In this document: positions 41,141 to 53,740 of the stretch, piece after piece
Position numbering within the stretch: the first letter of the stretch is position 1
Layout: each line of letters starts with the position of its first letter
Source of the DNA: Scolanthus callimorphus
Lineage: Eukaryota > Cnidaria > Anthozoa > Actiniaria > Edwardsiidae
Assembly: GCA_033964015.1 (NCBI GenBank)
Contig: CM066915.1
Span: 372,001 to 436,000, forward strand
Length of the DNA: 64,000 nt
Reading direction: 5' to 3'
The notes under the pieces: model-generated
What the model was told of the DNA's origin: nothing
Databases searched by the model: none
Seen by the model: only the letters and a program-made list of their open reading frames with translations
Position numbers and translations under genes: made by a program

Positions 41141-41680
41141 AAATGGTCCGTCCCTAAAGAGAAAATCCCTTTCGAATCGCGCGAGACTGGAACAATAGCG
41201 CGAAATTTAATATGCAAATTATTTGCTTGGCCCCGAGATAGAAATGGCGGCCATGTGCTCGATACTTTGAGACAAGAAAGAAGACGAACTCGCCAGCAAA
41301 CTTCGCAGTTCGAAATGCTGTCAGCCCCTAAAACGTTATGGCAGTGATTACAAGGTAAGTACGTCCTCTTACTCCATTAAACGCTGCTCTCATACTCTTC
41401 TATTAAGAGTTTAAAAACATTTTACTCAGATACCAGGTTTATCGATCGATATCGAGGAGCTTGTCGACAAAAGTTTTAGGCAATTTACGGTACTTTTATT
41501 TATACCTTCTAGCTCAACTCCAGACTTACATACTACAGAAGAAGACAAGAAAGAACTGGTACTTGTAGTGCATTAACACTCGTCAAATAACATGTTATTG
41601 CATTAAATGTTCAGAACTCAATGTTCCCAACTCAGGTGCAATTTGTCTGGACACACTATAATGGCATCCACTATTTAAGC
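41141..41680. repeat. Segmental duplication: downstream flank, copy 3 (truncated)
   Basis: GGTCCGTCCCTAAAGAG to GACACACTATAATGGCATCC matches 3548-4075 and 18272-18805. No pentraxin exon follows, so the third copy is only the flank. Confidence 0.75.
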
Positions 41681-42386
41681 TTGTAATGTATATCTCGAAG
41701 TCTCCTACCTTGAAAAGACATTATATAGAGGGAGAGGGGTATAACATAAATCGCGAGAAGCAGACTCAAAACTCAAATTTATCTGATGTTCAGACTGATA
41801 GATGTACTGTTTTTTCTTACAGAAGGGATATGTGATGGACTCACTACATTCGCTAGCGAAGCACAGTTCATGTAAGTGAAGTCAATAACAATCATTACAG
41901 TATTGAAAACTAGTTCAGCTTTATTTGAATAAATAGTTTAACCTCCCATGGAGCTTGGGGTAACCTTTGGTGTTGCGAGTTAAATGCCGAGCAGGGGATC
42001 ACCAAAGGTTAAAGGTTTCAGGTTCGTAGCTGGCATTCTTGGAGGGGGATTCGTTTTTATAGCGTTTTGTCGTGTTTCCTATCTGTTTTGTAACCAAAAA
42101 CCTGATTTTTCTGGCACCAAGGGGGTTCGTTCAAACCCCCCTCCCAGGGCCTGGGATTATCAAAAAAATATGTTGAGCTTAATTTTGTAATCGAAATGTC
42201 AAGAACTCATACAAACAGGACACACGACTATCGAAGATGGCGGTCAATGAACACACGCTTTATTGATAATACCGCATGCCAACTGCGGGCTCGCTTACGT
42301 TAATACTACATGTATAACACGAAAATCTCTAACATAGGAAATCTGGCTTTACCCATGAATGGATTTTTTCCTGATATTTATTTTTT
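41681..42386. other. Unassigned sequence
   Basis: The stretch GGTAACCTTTGGTG and its near-complement CACCAAAGGTTA (41958-42010) make a short hairpin. The frame at 41984-42190 (plus) is not recognisable. Nothing else is seen. Confidence 0.4.
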
Positions 42387-44036
42387 AGCCATACTACAGT
42401 GAGCCCTCTAGCAGTCCATCTAATCTACCAGACCAAAATGTGCCCTTCTCACCATCTACCAGACCACAGTGAGCCCTCCAGTCTATCAGCCAGACCTTAG
42501 TGAGCCCTCCAGTCCATCAGCCAGACCACAGTGAGCCCTCCAGTCCATCAGCCAGACCTTAGTGAGCCCTCCAGTCCATCAGCCAGACCACAGTGAGCCC
42601 TCCAGTCCATCAGCCAGACCATAGTGAGCCCTCCAGTCCATCAGCCAGACCATAGTGAGCCCTCCAGTCCATCAGCCAGACCACAGTGAGCCCTCCAGTT
42701 CATCAGCCAGACCACAGTGAGCCCTCCAGTTCATCAGCCAGACCACAGTGAGCCCTCCAGTCCATCAGCCAGACCACAGTGAGCCCTCCAGTTCATCAGC
42801 CAGACCACAGTGAGCCCTCCAGTCCATCAGCCAGACCACATTGAGCCCTCCAGTCCATCAGCCAGACCATAGTGAGCCCTCCTGTTCATCAGCCAGACCA
42901 CAGTGAGCCCTCCAGTCCATCAGCCAGACCACAGTGAGCCCTCCAGTCCATCAGCCAGACCACAGTGAGCCCTCCAGTCCATCAGCCAGACCTTAGTGAG
43001 CCCTTCAGTCCATCAGCCAGACCCCAGTGAGCCCTCCAGTTCATCAGCCAGACCACAGTGTGCCCTCCAGTCCATCAGCCAGACCACAGTGAGCCCTCCA
43101 GTTCATCAGCCAGACCACAGTGAGCCCTCCAGTCCATCAGCCAGACCACAGTGAGCCCTCCAGTCCATCAACCAGACCAGTGAGCCCTCCAGTTCATCAG
43201 CCAGACCAGTGAGCCCTCCAGTTCATCAGCCAGACCACGGTCAGAGCCCTCCAGTCCATCAGCCAGACCACAGTGAGCCCTCCAGTCCATCAGCCATACC
43301 ATAGTGAGCCCTCCAGTCCATCAACCAGACCACAGTGAGCCCTCCAGTCCATCAGCCAGACCACAGTGAGCCCTCCAGTCCATCAGCCATACCACAGTGA
43401 GCCCTCCAGTCCATCAGCCAGACCACAGTGAGCCCTCCGGTCCATCAGCCAGACCACAGTGAGCCCTCCAGTCCATCAGCCAGACCACAGTGAGCCCTCC
43501 AGTCCATCAGCCAGACCACAGTGAGCCCTCCAGTCCATCAGCCAGACCACAGTGAGCCCTCCAGTCCATCAGCCAGACCAGTGAACCCTCCAGTTCATCA
43601 GCCAGACCACGGTCAGAACCCTCCAGTCCATCAGCCAGACCACAGTGAGCCCTCTAGTCCATCAGCCAGGCCACAGTGAGCCCTCCAGTCCATCAGCCAG
43701 ACCACAGTGAGCCCTCCAGTCCATCAGCCAGACCACAGTGAGCCCTCCAGTCCATCAGCCAGACCACAGTGAGCCCTCCAGTCCATCAGCCAGGCCACAG
43801 TGAGCCCTCTAGTCCATCAGCCAGGCCACAGTGAGCCCTCCAGTCCATCAACCAGACCAGTGAGCCCTCCAATCCATCAGCCAGAGCCCTCAAGTCCATC
43901 AGCCAGACCACAGTCAGAGCCCTCCAGTCCATCAGCCAGACCACAGTGAGCCCTCCAGTCCATCAGCCAGACCACAGTGAGCCCTCCAGTCCATCAGCCA
44001 GACTACAGTGAGCCCTCCAGTCCATCAACCAGACCA
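42387..44036. repeat. 31-bp minisatellite, about 52 copies
   Basis: The unit is CACAGTGAGCCCTCCAGTCC plus ATCAGCCAGAC. Variants alternate CAGTCC/CAGTTC and ACCACAG/ACCATAG/ACCTTAG, and a few units lack part of the motif. A 31-bp period cannot keep a reading frame. The left edge (42387-42470) is degenerate, the rest highly uniform. Confidence 0.9.
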
Positions 44037-45074
44037 GATGGTTGTAAAATCTTGTAACTTAGTGAACAATTGTTCATTGTGTAACTCCAGAAATGATCCA
44101 ATAATCCATACCACTGAGTGAATTTACCTACTTAAGCACTCCCACACCCCCAGTGGAACTTTCAGTGAAAAATACTCATATTTTTATAAATATTTTTAAT
44201 GGTAAATAACAGGTGATTTCATGAGCCTCAAACTCCCTGGAATTTCCAGTTCTGTGGTGATGGGGTATCTTTTCTGGAATTACACATCATTTGAAAAGGC
44301 TCTAACATGCTACAAATCTAGACGCTTGTTTACTGGTTGTCATTCAACATCTTTCTAGTTTTGTCCAACAGTTTGATCAGACTTTTCGCATTCCAAAATA
44401 AACTATAAGCAAGCTCAGCCTCAAACTTGCAGATGTTTAATTTAAAAATTTCATACGATTTTTACCTATGTTAGAGCCTTTTGATTTTATCACCCTTTTG
44501 TTTTGTGCCTCCAGTAGCTGAGCCAGACATTTTTTATACTTGAGAAGCACATAGGGAGTCTGTTGGGGAGCTTAGAACTCACATAACAAAGAATGATAAT
44601 TTTATGCAAGTGTGAAGTTGACAACTTTTAAAAGAAAGTTCAGGCACACAATGGTCCATGGATGGAGGTTTTATTATTGCGATTTTAGGAAATACCATAA
44701 TAACACTTGTGGAAGCCCATAATTTTATTGAGGGATTTACATGCAGAAATTACAATATTTCAGGCAAAAAGATCAACCAAAAAAGGCACAAAGTACAACT
44801 CAGGACTTTGTTTAGAAGGATGCTAGATCAACTACTGACATTGCACAGCATTTGTTGTAATGTGTGATTACAGAAAATAGTCATGGCCCTTCCAAGGGAA
44901 GGGGTTGAAATATGACCCCCTTCCCTGCTACTCTTGAATTTTGAGCAAAAAATACAGTTGATTGGGGAAAACAGGCAAATTCACCCGTACTCCCTTCCAT
45001 GGGTAGGTCAAGGACTTTTTCTGGAATACACAATATTTTGTTCTACTTGTTGTTGTAGGAAACAGAATGTATGC
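44037..45074. other. Unassigned sequence
   Basis: Small frames at 44658-44867 and 44934-45239 (plus) have no recognisable domain. Part of the second overlaps the inverted repeat beginning at 45075. Confidence 0.4.
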
Positions 45075-46083
45075 ATTGTAAAGAAAACAAAGTCCTGCAA
45101 GGCCCTAAAGGCTCCAGTTGTAAATGATGCTCCAGATGTCAAAACTGGTAGGTGTGTCAATTTGCTACACTCAGTACTGGGGCTTCCAGTTTCTGCTCAC
45201 CAGGCAGTATCTCCTCAGCTCTCAAGGCCACAGCTCTAGTGCAACAGGGTGATGCTGTTCACATCTACCAGGTGTCTTGTATGGTTGTTGTCATGATGGT
45301 AGGTACAAATGTATGCAGTACATGACTGATCACATTCAGATTAAGGTAGCATGCCAGAGCCAATCAAACATATTTAGCGTCGGTGGGTTATTATTCAAAA
45401 TACTTTTGGAACATGTAAGGCATCCTAATATGATCCAAGTCCTTGGCGGGCTCGGATGAGAAGCTCTGCTACTAAAATGAGAAATTAACGGATGGTTTGC
45501 ACACTTTTGGTAATAAAAATAACCAATAACTGTATGATTAAGTATTGGGGATTCCAGAGTTAAATTCTGCATTTAAAAAGAAAAGAATAATATTGTTGAA
45601 AGATATAATCAATATAATATAAATATGATACTCATCATCATCTTAATTATTAAAATAATATTTTATTTTTTTCTTAGTGACATACTCCATTAGTGGCATT
45701 ATACTCCTCATTTTAACAGATCTACAGTACGATCAAAGCTGAAATTTGTTGATCATAAAGGTTTTAAAATAAACTTTCTTTATCACTAAATGCAGCATAA
45801 CTTTGATTGAAATTAATTGTTTGAACATGTACATATTGTAGGATAGCTATAATATACTGAAATACATACCCTATCAGATACCAAACAAGGGGAAAATGAT
45901 ACCCTAAACTTCAATGGATTCAAAACTTCAATTCAATTCAATTTCCTGATTGAAATTTCCATCATATATATCACTCAAGGCGCTGTAAGCAATGCTATCA
46001 AATAGTATAAAATAACAAATAAATAGATAAATAATATTAAAAAGCAATTAATTGTATTAACAAACTTTAGTGACTTTAAAGAT

Positions 46084-46244
46084 TGTGTGTTTCCAAAAAA
46101 TATCCATACCCTCCCTACGGAAGGGATTGGAAATTCCAGAGGGGTGGGGGGTCAATTTACCTGATTTTTTCCATACAAACACTGTATTTTTCTTCGGAAA
46201 TTCCAGAGGGAAGGGGGGTTCATTTCTCAACACCCTTCCGTGAA

Positions 46245-46275
<31 letters not shown>

Positions 46276-46300
46276 ATGGATATTTTTTGGGAAACACACA
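46084..46300. mobile_element. MITE with poly-G arm
   Basis: Inverted ends TGTGTGTTTCC, then AAAAAATATCCATACC on the left and its complement on the right. The right arm contains a G-run of about 28 (46247-46274) where the left arm has CCCTCCC. Confidence 0.7.
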
Positions 46301-46407
46301 TTATTGAAAAATTTAAATTAGTATTTCTACAGAAAACACTAAGCGATATAACCTATTCAGTGACTATTTTGTTAATATTTAAATCTCAACTATTCAGCAC
46401 ATTTTAA

Positions 46408-46505
46408 CTGTATACTTATCATTTTATCTGTATACTTATCATTTTATGTGTATACTTATCATTTTATCTGTATACTTATCATTTATCTGTATACTTATCA
46501 TATTA
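46408..46505 (+). repeat. 20-bp tandem repeat, five units
   Basis: TGTATACTTATCATTTTATC repeats five times with minor changes. Confidence 0.8.
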
Positions 46506-47128
46506 AATAACTCATTAAGGATCCATCTCACCCCTACCCATAATACATTGGTCTTCATAACCAACAGAAACTCCAACTCATGAAAAGGAAGTCATTACTA
46601 GTTTCTTGCGCTACTTACAGTAAAATGCTCAAACCTAAACACTTTTTGTCCAGTCTCTGATATTCAAAATGGCAGCGAAGCAATGCATTATGGATCCTTT
46701 AACATGAGCATTTTAATACAAATTGCATGATTCCATGAAATAATAATTAGGACATTGGAATTAGTCTAGAGTGTGGGGAGGGTCACTCCCAAAATTTTGT
46801 AGGCAAAATTGATGTGCCATTAATAATCAAAATTTTGCATTAAGTAAATTACAGGAGGGGAAGGATTTAAATTGTACATCTTAACCCCTTCTGTCAGGGT
46901 GTTGTTATTTAATATTTTCTGGAATCATACATTGGTCATCAATTTTGGATTTCACTTCACTTTGCTTTAATGATGCAGCTCTGCTTTACAATTGAACTGG
47001 AGGTGAACCCATTCTTTGCTATAAAATCATAAGCTTTAAAATTTTAATTTCAACCAAAAACTGTCAGCAACTTTCAAAATATTGTCTGACATTGTAGTAG
47101 AGATTTGTAGAGATGTTTTCTTCTAAAT

Positions 47129-47380
47129 TGGGCAATTCCAGAAAATATATGTAGCCTGGGACGGCGGGCGGTACTTGTTTTTGACCCCCCCATGCATCAA
47201 GAATTTCCAAAATGGCTTACCCCCCTGCAATGCATATAGAATTCCTGAGAAAACTAGCTTCAAGCGTTGAGCACTGACCCCCATGCAGGGAGAATTTCCG
47301 AGCTTGAAAAACCCCCCCATTCAGAATTTCCGAATGCCGCCCGTCCCCCGGCATGTACATATATTTTCTGGAATTGCCCA
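47129..47380. mobile_element. MITE with TGGGCAATTCCAGAAAATAT ends
   Basis: A 252-bp element with inverted ends of about 26 bp (TGGGCAATTCCAGAAAATAT... with its complement ending GAATTGCCCA). The interior is C-rich with GAATTTCC motifs. Confidence 0.7.
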
Positions 47381-47984
47381 TTATGCAAATAATTTCTTGT
47401 TAAATTTCTGTTAACTGTATTTTAAAGATAATACAAAATAAAATGATTGCAGTGTGCAGATTGGCTTTCACAAAAGCAGAGTCATGGACATTCCAGCCCT
47501 AATTGTGGGGAAGTTAGGATGTCTGTTTCAAAAGTTGGATAATCCCACAGGGGGAGAGATATATATGGATTGATTTGATCTCTGGCATGCTCCCGTAATA
47601 ACAGAATGTTATCAGACGGTCTAATTGACATGTGCTGCATGTATTTGTATCTATCCCCATGACAACATTACATAAGAGACCTGGTGTATGTGAAGGTAAT
47701 ACCCTGTAGCCCTAAAGTTGCAGCCTTGGGAGCTGAGGAGGTACTCTCTGGTGAGCAGTCCAGAGCTTGAAGTCTCAGTACTGAGTGTAGTGAGCTGACA
47801 CACCACTAGTGCTGACTGTGGCATAAACAACTGGGGTCTGAGGGGCCTTGTGGGCTTTTTTTTTTAATTCAGAAAAAGGTACTTACATACCATGTAAACT
47901 TGGAATAAATATGAATCACACACTCAACATCATTGCTTTATTTGCAAAGTATCTACCCCTCCAGAAACCAAGCGCATACAATAT

Positions 47985-48837
47985 CAACCTACAGTTTTTC
48001 TTGACTTGACCTCTTAACTTTGAGCAACCACAATTCTTAATAATATACTCGCCTATGGATTTGAAATTTTGGCCATTTGCTGTAGAAAGATCAAAGTTCA
48101 AGATGATGCACAATTTATTGTCATCAGAGTTTTCATAGCTGAACAAAACAGGGGTGACGAACTTTAGAATTAATTTGCTATCCACTCCGTAAAATATTAT
48201 TTTTCTTACATGGACAACATCCCACTATAAATATGGTCAATTTTACTGGTAAGTGAAGAGCATGTGAGGAAAACAATCACCATCTGGGCCTTGATTGTGT
48301 TTTGAACGGTATTTTGCAAAATTGATAAAATTTGAAGTTGGTGTTGATATTCATTATGCAAAATCAAAAGCACTTTCTGGCATCAAATTTGGCAAACGTA
48401 GTTGAATGTACCTTCAATTAAAATTTGGTGTCAAGAGTTTTTGCTAGATTTCAAAACCTATTAAATTCATAATAAATAGTAAGCAAAGGGAACAATTTTT
48501 AATTTCAAAAGCAATATATCTTATATCTTGAAATCCGCTTGATTGATTTTCTCCAAACTTCGTATACATATAGACAATTTGTACCTACTGGTAAGGATTA
48601 GCACTTGGTGTGCGATTTCAGAAATTTAGATCAAATTTCATGTGGAACTTATGCTAATTTAAAAAAGTGACCATGCTGTTTCGCTGCTATGGAAACTCTG
48701 ATGACAATAAATTGTGCATCATCTTGAACTTTGATCTTTCTACAGCAATTGGTCAAAAATTTCAAGTATATTTCAGAATGTGGTCATTCAAAGTTGAGAG
48801 GTGAACTGCAAAAAAAAACTGTAGGCAGCCTCCTTAA
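47985..48837. mobile_element. TIR element, family F, copy 1
   Basis: Inverted arms of about 155 bp (CCTACAG ... TCAAAGTTCAAGATGATGCAC and AATTTATTGTCATCAGAG) lie at 47985-48140 and 48680-48837. The right end reads TGTAGGCAGCCTCCTTAA. The same end (TTAAGGAGGCTGCCTACA) bounds the palindrome core at 60310-61564, so both belong to one family. Confidence 0.6.
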
Positions 48838-49149
48838 CAAAATAAGCAAGATTTCTAGGGCCTACAGAAGCATGGAGATGCTGTATAAAATGGTCTCTTT
48901 TTGAAGAAAATGGTCCAGCACTTAAAATCAAATTAAAAAGTACTTGCTCAATGTTTATCTGGTGATTGACGTATCTCTCCAGGGGTTCAAGAGCAAGTTT
49001 AAATCTGAGACTCCAAGACCGCACTAGAAAAAATCTGAGACTCCAAGACGGCCAATAATATTCTGAGAAAAACAAGAACCTGAGGCATGTGAAAAAAAAA
49101 ACAGAGATTCCGAGATTTTACAATATTTTACCGAGACTTTCTAAATTTT
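48838..49149. other. Unassigned sequence
   Basis: The minus-strand frame at 48788-49075 partly overlaps the family F end and is not recognisable. Nothing else is seen. Confidence 0.35.
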
Positions 49150-49426
49150 AGGGTACCCATTCGCCTTTTTCACACAAGCGCCATCTTGGATTTTTCAGCC
49201 GATTTATTCAGCATGGAAACTAGGCCAAGCGGGGCGCGGGTTTTGCTCATGTTGGAAAGCGAAGCCTGATGCTGAGATTTATGGTACAAAAGTTCACCAA
49301 GCTACCGAAAAGAACTGTTATTTGTTTAAGAACCAAAACGTTGATTCGCTGATTGCTTTTTTCTGCTTTGCCGGGTCATTCTGGAAACAAAATGGCGGCG
49401 CGTGACAAAGGCGAATTGCTACCCCT
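49150..49426. mobile_element. MITE with GGGTA-CATTCGCCTTT ends
   Basis: Left end GGGTACCCATTCGCCTTTTT and right end complement GGGGTAGCAATTCGCCTTTG, both followed by CACAAGCGCCAT or CACGCGCCGCCAT. About 277 bp, non-coding. Confidence 0.6.
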
Positions 49427-50294
49427 TCATTGGATTTCACACTTGAAAATGGCTCTTTAACCTAAAGAAGGCAAACAACAGACAAACAAGGAGATTGCTC
49501 TTTGCAGATGAAGAATCATGTTCTTGTTATTTTTAACTATGAATAGACTTTTAGATTCCCTAGGGTATATCAAACTGCAAAGCAAACAAAATTTTAGCTA
49601 GTATGTACTTGTTTTCAAAATTGTAAAAAAAAAATTAAAAGAATACAGATCATGTGACAGTCGCAAACTGCAAAGGGCCTATTACTTCTGAACTTTTTAC
49701 AGCATCTCCATACTCCTGTGAGTCCTATGTTTACATTGCTTGCATACATGTAGCAAGCATTCCTGACAAGTTCCAGACCAAAGAAACACAAAGGATGTGA
49801 TGAGGGCTACAACAAGTAGTACAGTAGATGATCAAGTTTTTGGCAGTGCTTTTTCTACTCTTAGAAATAACAGGAATGCTTGCTATGCAGGCTATAAATA
49901 TTATTGCACAGTGACCATAAAATGCATCAAAAATAAGCATGGTTGTTATTTGTAACCTGTAACCCCACGGAAGGGCATTGAAAAGTGACCCTCCCACCCC
50001 TGGATTATGGATTATGGGCTGCATCATATGCACATCCAAGGGTTTTCATTTGCTCTTCCAAGTCCAGACCCTTTTGTGCTGCATATGGCCCAAAATAATA
50101 TTCTTTAATTTTATCCAATGATAATAAAACCTTCTTGACTTTATCAGTACTGTCTATGGGCCATTCCAATTTTCAGCAGCACCCCCCTACGGAAGAGGTC
50201 GTTTTCTTTAGTAACACCCTCTGAAATCCCTCAGAAATTCTTGCTCTATCCCCTTGGAAATACCTATGGAAGAGCCCTTTTTGGGGGTAATAAT
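49427..50294. other. Unassigned sequence
   Basis: This contains short pieces of C-rich MITE-like sequence (CCCCACGGAAGGGCATTG near 49972; CCCCCCTACGGAAGAGG near 50183) but no complete element and no recognisable gene. Confidence 0.4.
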
Positions 50295-50511
50295 GTAATG
50301 TAATGTAGGCACTTGTATACCGCAAATTATCATATGAATATGTTCAAATGCGGTTTACAGATGTGGACATGTCTGATCCCTAAGATGCGGACTGCGATTT
50401 ATACAATGCAGTTTTACAATCATGAGTGGTTGTTAGATTACATTCTGTGGTGAGCACTGTGATTGTTTAACGTCCCTCGCATAGTGGTTAAGTGTAGTGG
50501 GCTGAGAGACG

Positions 50512-50543
<32 letters not shown>

Positions 50544-50726
50544 TGAAACACAGGAGAAATGACGAATCACTTCAACCCACGATGGACACAAGGTTCGAAA
50601 CAGCAGAGAAAAATCCCAACTGCCCCCGACTGGGATTCGAACCCGGTGCACAGAGGTGAGAGGCAAACGCTTTACACGCTGCGCCACCCGTGCTTCACCA
50701 CGTGCGCCACCCGTGCTTCACCACGG
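50295..50726 (-). repeat. tRNA-derived SINE, near complete
   Basis: Read on the minus strand. A tRNA-like head (GGTGGCGCAGCGTGTAAAGC as A-box region, GGTTCGAATCCC as B box) is followed by a body with TGTTTCACGTCTTTCGGATG and GTCCCGTCTC. The 3' tail AAACCGCATTTG ... GCGGTATACAAGTGCC ends in TACATTACATTACATTA. The head has a 24-bp tandem duplication (50680-50703 and 50704-50726). Fragments of the family are at 7080-7240 and perhaps 12095-12165. Confidence 0.7.
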
Positions 50727-52312
50727 TTGCACCCCTCGGAAAAAAAACCCAAGGAAGAGCCTTTTTATTATTGAAATCCCTCGGAAGATCCTATGGAACA
50801 GCCAAGCTGTTTTGATGCATTTTTATCCTGGTCATGTAGCACTTACTGAAAGTGACTCACACAAAGATAATATCTGCACACTGACAGAAAAAAAATCCAC
50901 AGTGAGGATGTATTCTACAACTTAAATCTTCTCAAAATGTTTTGTATGGGCTAGCATGCATTGTAAACCTTGTACAAAACATGGATTCAATAATTTTGTC
51001 TCAGTTTGGTGTTGTGTGAAATTTTGTTGTTGCTGCTCCTATGAGTGAGTTTCTTTTGGCAAGTGCTATAAAGTACTACAAATAACCATACCAAAGGCAT
51101 GTGCTAGGTGGTTTCAACCGGAGTTGAAGCAACATGCAGGAAGGGCGATGAGAAGAATCTTTCCATGGTCCTTTGCATAAACAACATAATCATTTGCATG
51201 TCATTTGCATGATGTGGTTATCTCAATGATAGCTTCCTGGAAATTTGTTTACACTGCCTGGAACAAAGCAACAACAAGACCAGAATTATAAGCCATCATG
51301 TACTCTATCGCCCTGGGGGTCTGAATATAGAAAAATTGCACTAGGTACCAGTATAATGTTTTTAGGGCCATTTAAACCTTCACTTGACCATCACTTGAAA
51401 TTAAGCAAAAGTTCTATCATGCAAAAACGTCTTATTCTTTTGTTAGGCAGTCCCAAAATATGGTTGGGTGGGGGTGTGCTAGCCATATTATCTTTAGTAG
51501 AGAATCACAGAGTGCCCATTATCAAGCATCTTTGCCCTTCACATTAAGAAAAGAACACTTCTAATCACAAGTAAACCTCTGTGACATTGTATCAGGTATC
51601 AGAATAAGTTAAATTGATCATTTCCCAGTTTGTTAATGGTATCTTCTAAGGGGTATTCTGAAGCTTGGCCACACCTACTTCGGTATCCTTTAGGGGTCAA
51701 ATTTGTTTTCTCAATGATCACCCCTTCCCAAATGGGAGTCCCCCTGCTACGCACTCCCCAAATCATCTCTTTGACATTGATCTATTACCGTGAGAGTCAC
51801 ATGAAATCCTATTTGATTTGGCACCAAACTTGAATTCCTCAACCCTCAAAGAACCATTAGTTGGTTCCTATGGCAGCTGGTAGGGCTACTGTAACCTTTG
51901 CTCTACAAAATTAAACAAAGAGGGTTTTCTTATGACAAAGCAAGGCAAATAGTGTCTAGTTAAATCATTATGGTGGCTTGTTGACCAGAATGTTAGAGCT
52001 TGTTGCTAAATGGCACTATGGTCGTTCTAGTTCAGCTGAGATCCATGTTTATGTGGTGACTAAACTGATGTATTCACCTTACCCGTTTGGTTTACTAGTC
52101 ATGTGAAGTCGGCTCTTAGTTGTTTTGTTTGTATGGACCGTCCACTGAGCTGAGCTGTACAGTGACTAGCGTTCAAAACTAGTACTAAACTACTGCTAAA
52201 CGTGCTCATTTTGCCCTTTGCCTTTGGAGTACTTTCATTCTGGTGTAATTTACGTGTACAGCGAGCTTAAATCTGCAAACGTACGTAATAAATTAAGAGA
52301 ATTGTATCTTAC
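50727..52312. other. Unassigned sequence
   Basis: Small frames at 51245-51547 and 51630-51833 (plus) show no family signal. If the first exon at 52313-52410 is real, this would be its first intron on the minus strand. Confidence 0.35.
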
Positions 52313-52410
52313 TTGTTGAGTAGTAGTCGTCCTGTTCTCTTAAATAGACGCGTTTCCTGTTTGGATCGAGAAGAAAGTCGAGCGAGTTGAAGGTGCAAGG
52401 AAGGCGCCAT
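52313..52410 (-). CDS. Possible first coding exon of an unidentified minus-strand gene
   Basis: ATG at 52410-52408 has a strong context (TCAAAATGGCG). It opens a 32-codon frame, phase 2, ending at a consensus donor GTAAGATAC (52304-52312). The sequence around the ATG, CAAAATGGCGCC, resembles the YY1-type start sites common in animal housekeeping promoters. The encoded stretch is basic and Leu/Arg-rich and I do not recognise it. Another frame is also open across the exon but lacks an ATG. No second exon was found. Confidence 0.3.
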
Positions 52411-52499
52411 TTTGAATTACCACAGGCTTCCCGGCGCAAAGTATTTGGCTTGCTGATTGTGATTAACTCGTGGATACGCGAAGAGCGAAATAGGGCGCA

Positions 52500-53740
52500 C
52501 TTTCACTAAGTGGGTCACGTGACCCCAACTACCTCTTAACGAGATGTTTTGTACATATCAAGATAGTAGTGTCGCCTTTCTAGAGATTGACCGGGCTTCC
52601 TGTGGTATCTTGTCTACCTTGTTGCCAGGCTCTTGACCGTGAACAACACAGTGGAAAATGCACATAGCATGTTTCCTCGAGTATATTTGAGTTTTGGTCG
52701 AGTTTTGAGCTTTCTAAGTCAACAGAAATAGTGAAAAACTCACTGGGATTCCAAATATGGTATGCATATATTTCCTTATAAGGAAGTTGGAGAATGTCGA
52801 CACTTTTTCAAGGGAACTATCTTGATATGAAAATCGATTCCAGAAATACAAAGAACCATTTTAAAAATATTAGCCAGAAACTGAAGTTTCAGCATAACCT
52901 GGAACAAATGGCAGCGGAGATTAATTTTGACGATTTTTTTTTTGACGAAATTTGACTCAGAATGTATGGATTTGGGTCACGCGTTACCCAGTTAGTGCAA
53001 GTGACCTATTGGCTGATTGCATTTTACCACAGGGGGGGGGGGGGGCGTTTGAGTACCTCCCTTAAAAAGAACCCCTCCCTGGAACTTCCACTTGTGAATC
53101 AGACCCCGTCCTCTGGGATTTCCAGCCTCATATGAAAGGCAAAATAACCCTGGAAAATCTATTTTTGGATAAATGTCCCTGAAATCGAAAGTCACCTTTT
53201 TTACCCTCCCCTTGGAATTTGCAAATCGCCGACACACCCCTTTTGGTAGAATTTCCACAGTCCAATACACCCTCACCCCGGTGCGGTTTAAAATGCCGAA
53301 TCAGCCATAAGGTAAGTAAGATTTATATACGAGAAAGAGGGCTATAATCGATTTATAAAAACAGGCAATTCTGCAGATTCTACCTACAATAGCTGGGAGT
53401 GACCAGACATGTGTGCTTTCCTACACTACCGAGTATATTTTTGCTTTGTTTTGGTTTGATGACCAAAGTGCCAAAATTCCTTTCATTGACGGAGGAAAAG
53501 CCAGAGTATCACCCGGAGAAAACCCGTCAGCGTTTATATCCAGCTTGTTGAGTTCGATTTCGACCCAATAAAACGGGCCACTTGCACTAACTAGGTCACG
53601 TGTCCCCAACATCCTCTTAACGAGATGTTTTGTCCAGATCTATTCCAGAAATACAAAGAACCAATTTATATTGATATTAGTTAGAAACTGAAGTTTCAGG
53701 TAAAAATCTCTAACCTGGAGCAAATGGCATCGAGTTGAAT
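52500..53740. repeat. Repeat pair flanking a poly-G MITE
   Basis: About 52505-52550 plus 52835-52925 match 53580-53625 plus 53640-53740. Shared parts are GGTCACGTG, CCTCTTAACGAGATGTTTTG, AAATACAAAGAACCA and AAACTGAAGTTTCAG. Between them is a MITE-like stretch (53025-53280) with a G-run at 53033-53046 and C-rich GGAATTTCC-type motifs. The copies are in direct orientation. Confidence 0.5.

Larger units (their letters stand above)
45075..47880. repeat. Diverged inverted pair, possible 2.8-kb element
   Basis: 45075-45370 and 47575-47880 are inverted copies of about 300 bp. Shared parts include CTACACTCAGTACTG, CTCCTCAGCTC, CATGTACTG/CATGCAGCACATG and GCATGCCAGAG. They could be the ends of one old element. 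The interior holds two younger MITEs and no gene. Confidence 0.5.

Noticed and set aside
42387..44036. CRISPR-like regular repeat spacing
   Set aside because: There are no unique spacers. It is a head-to-tail minisatellite in animal DNA. The same holds for 29493-31005.
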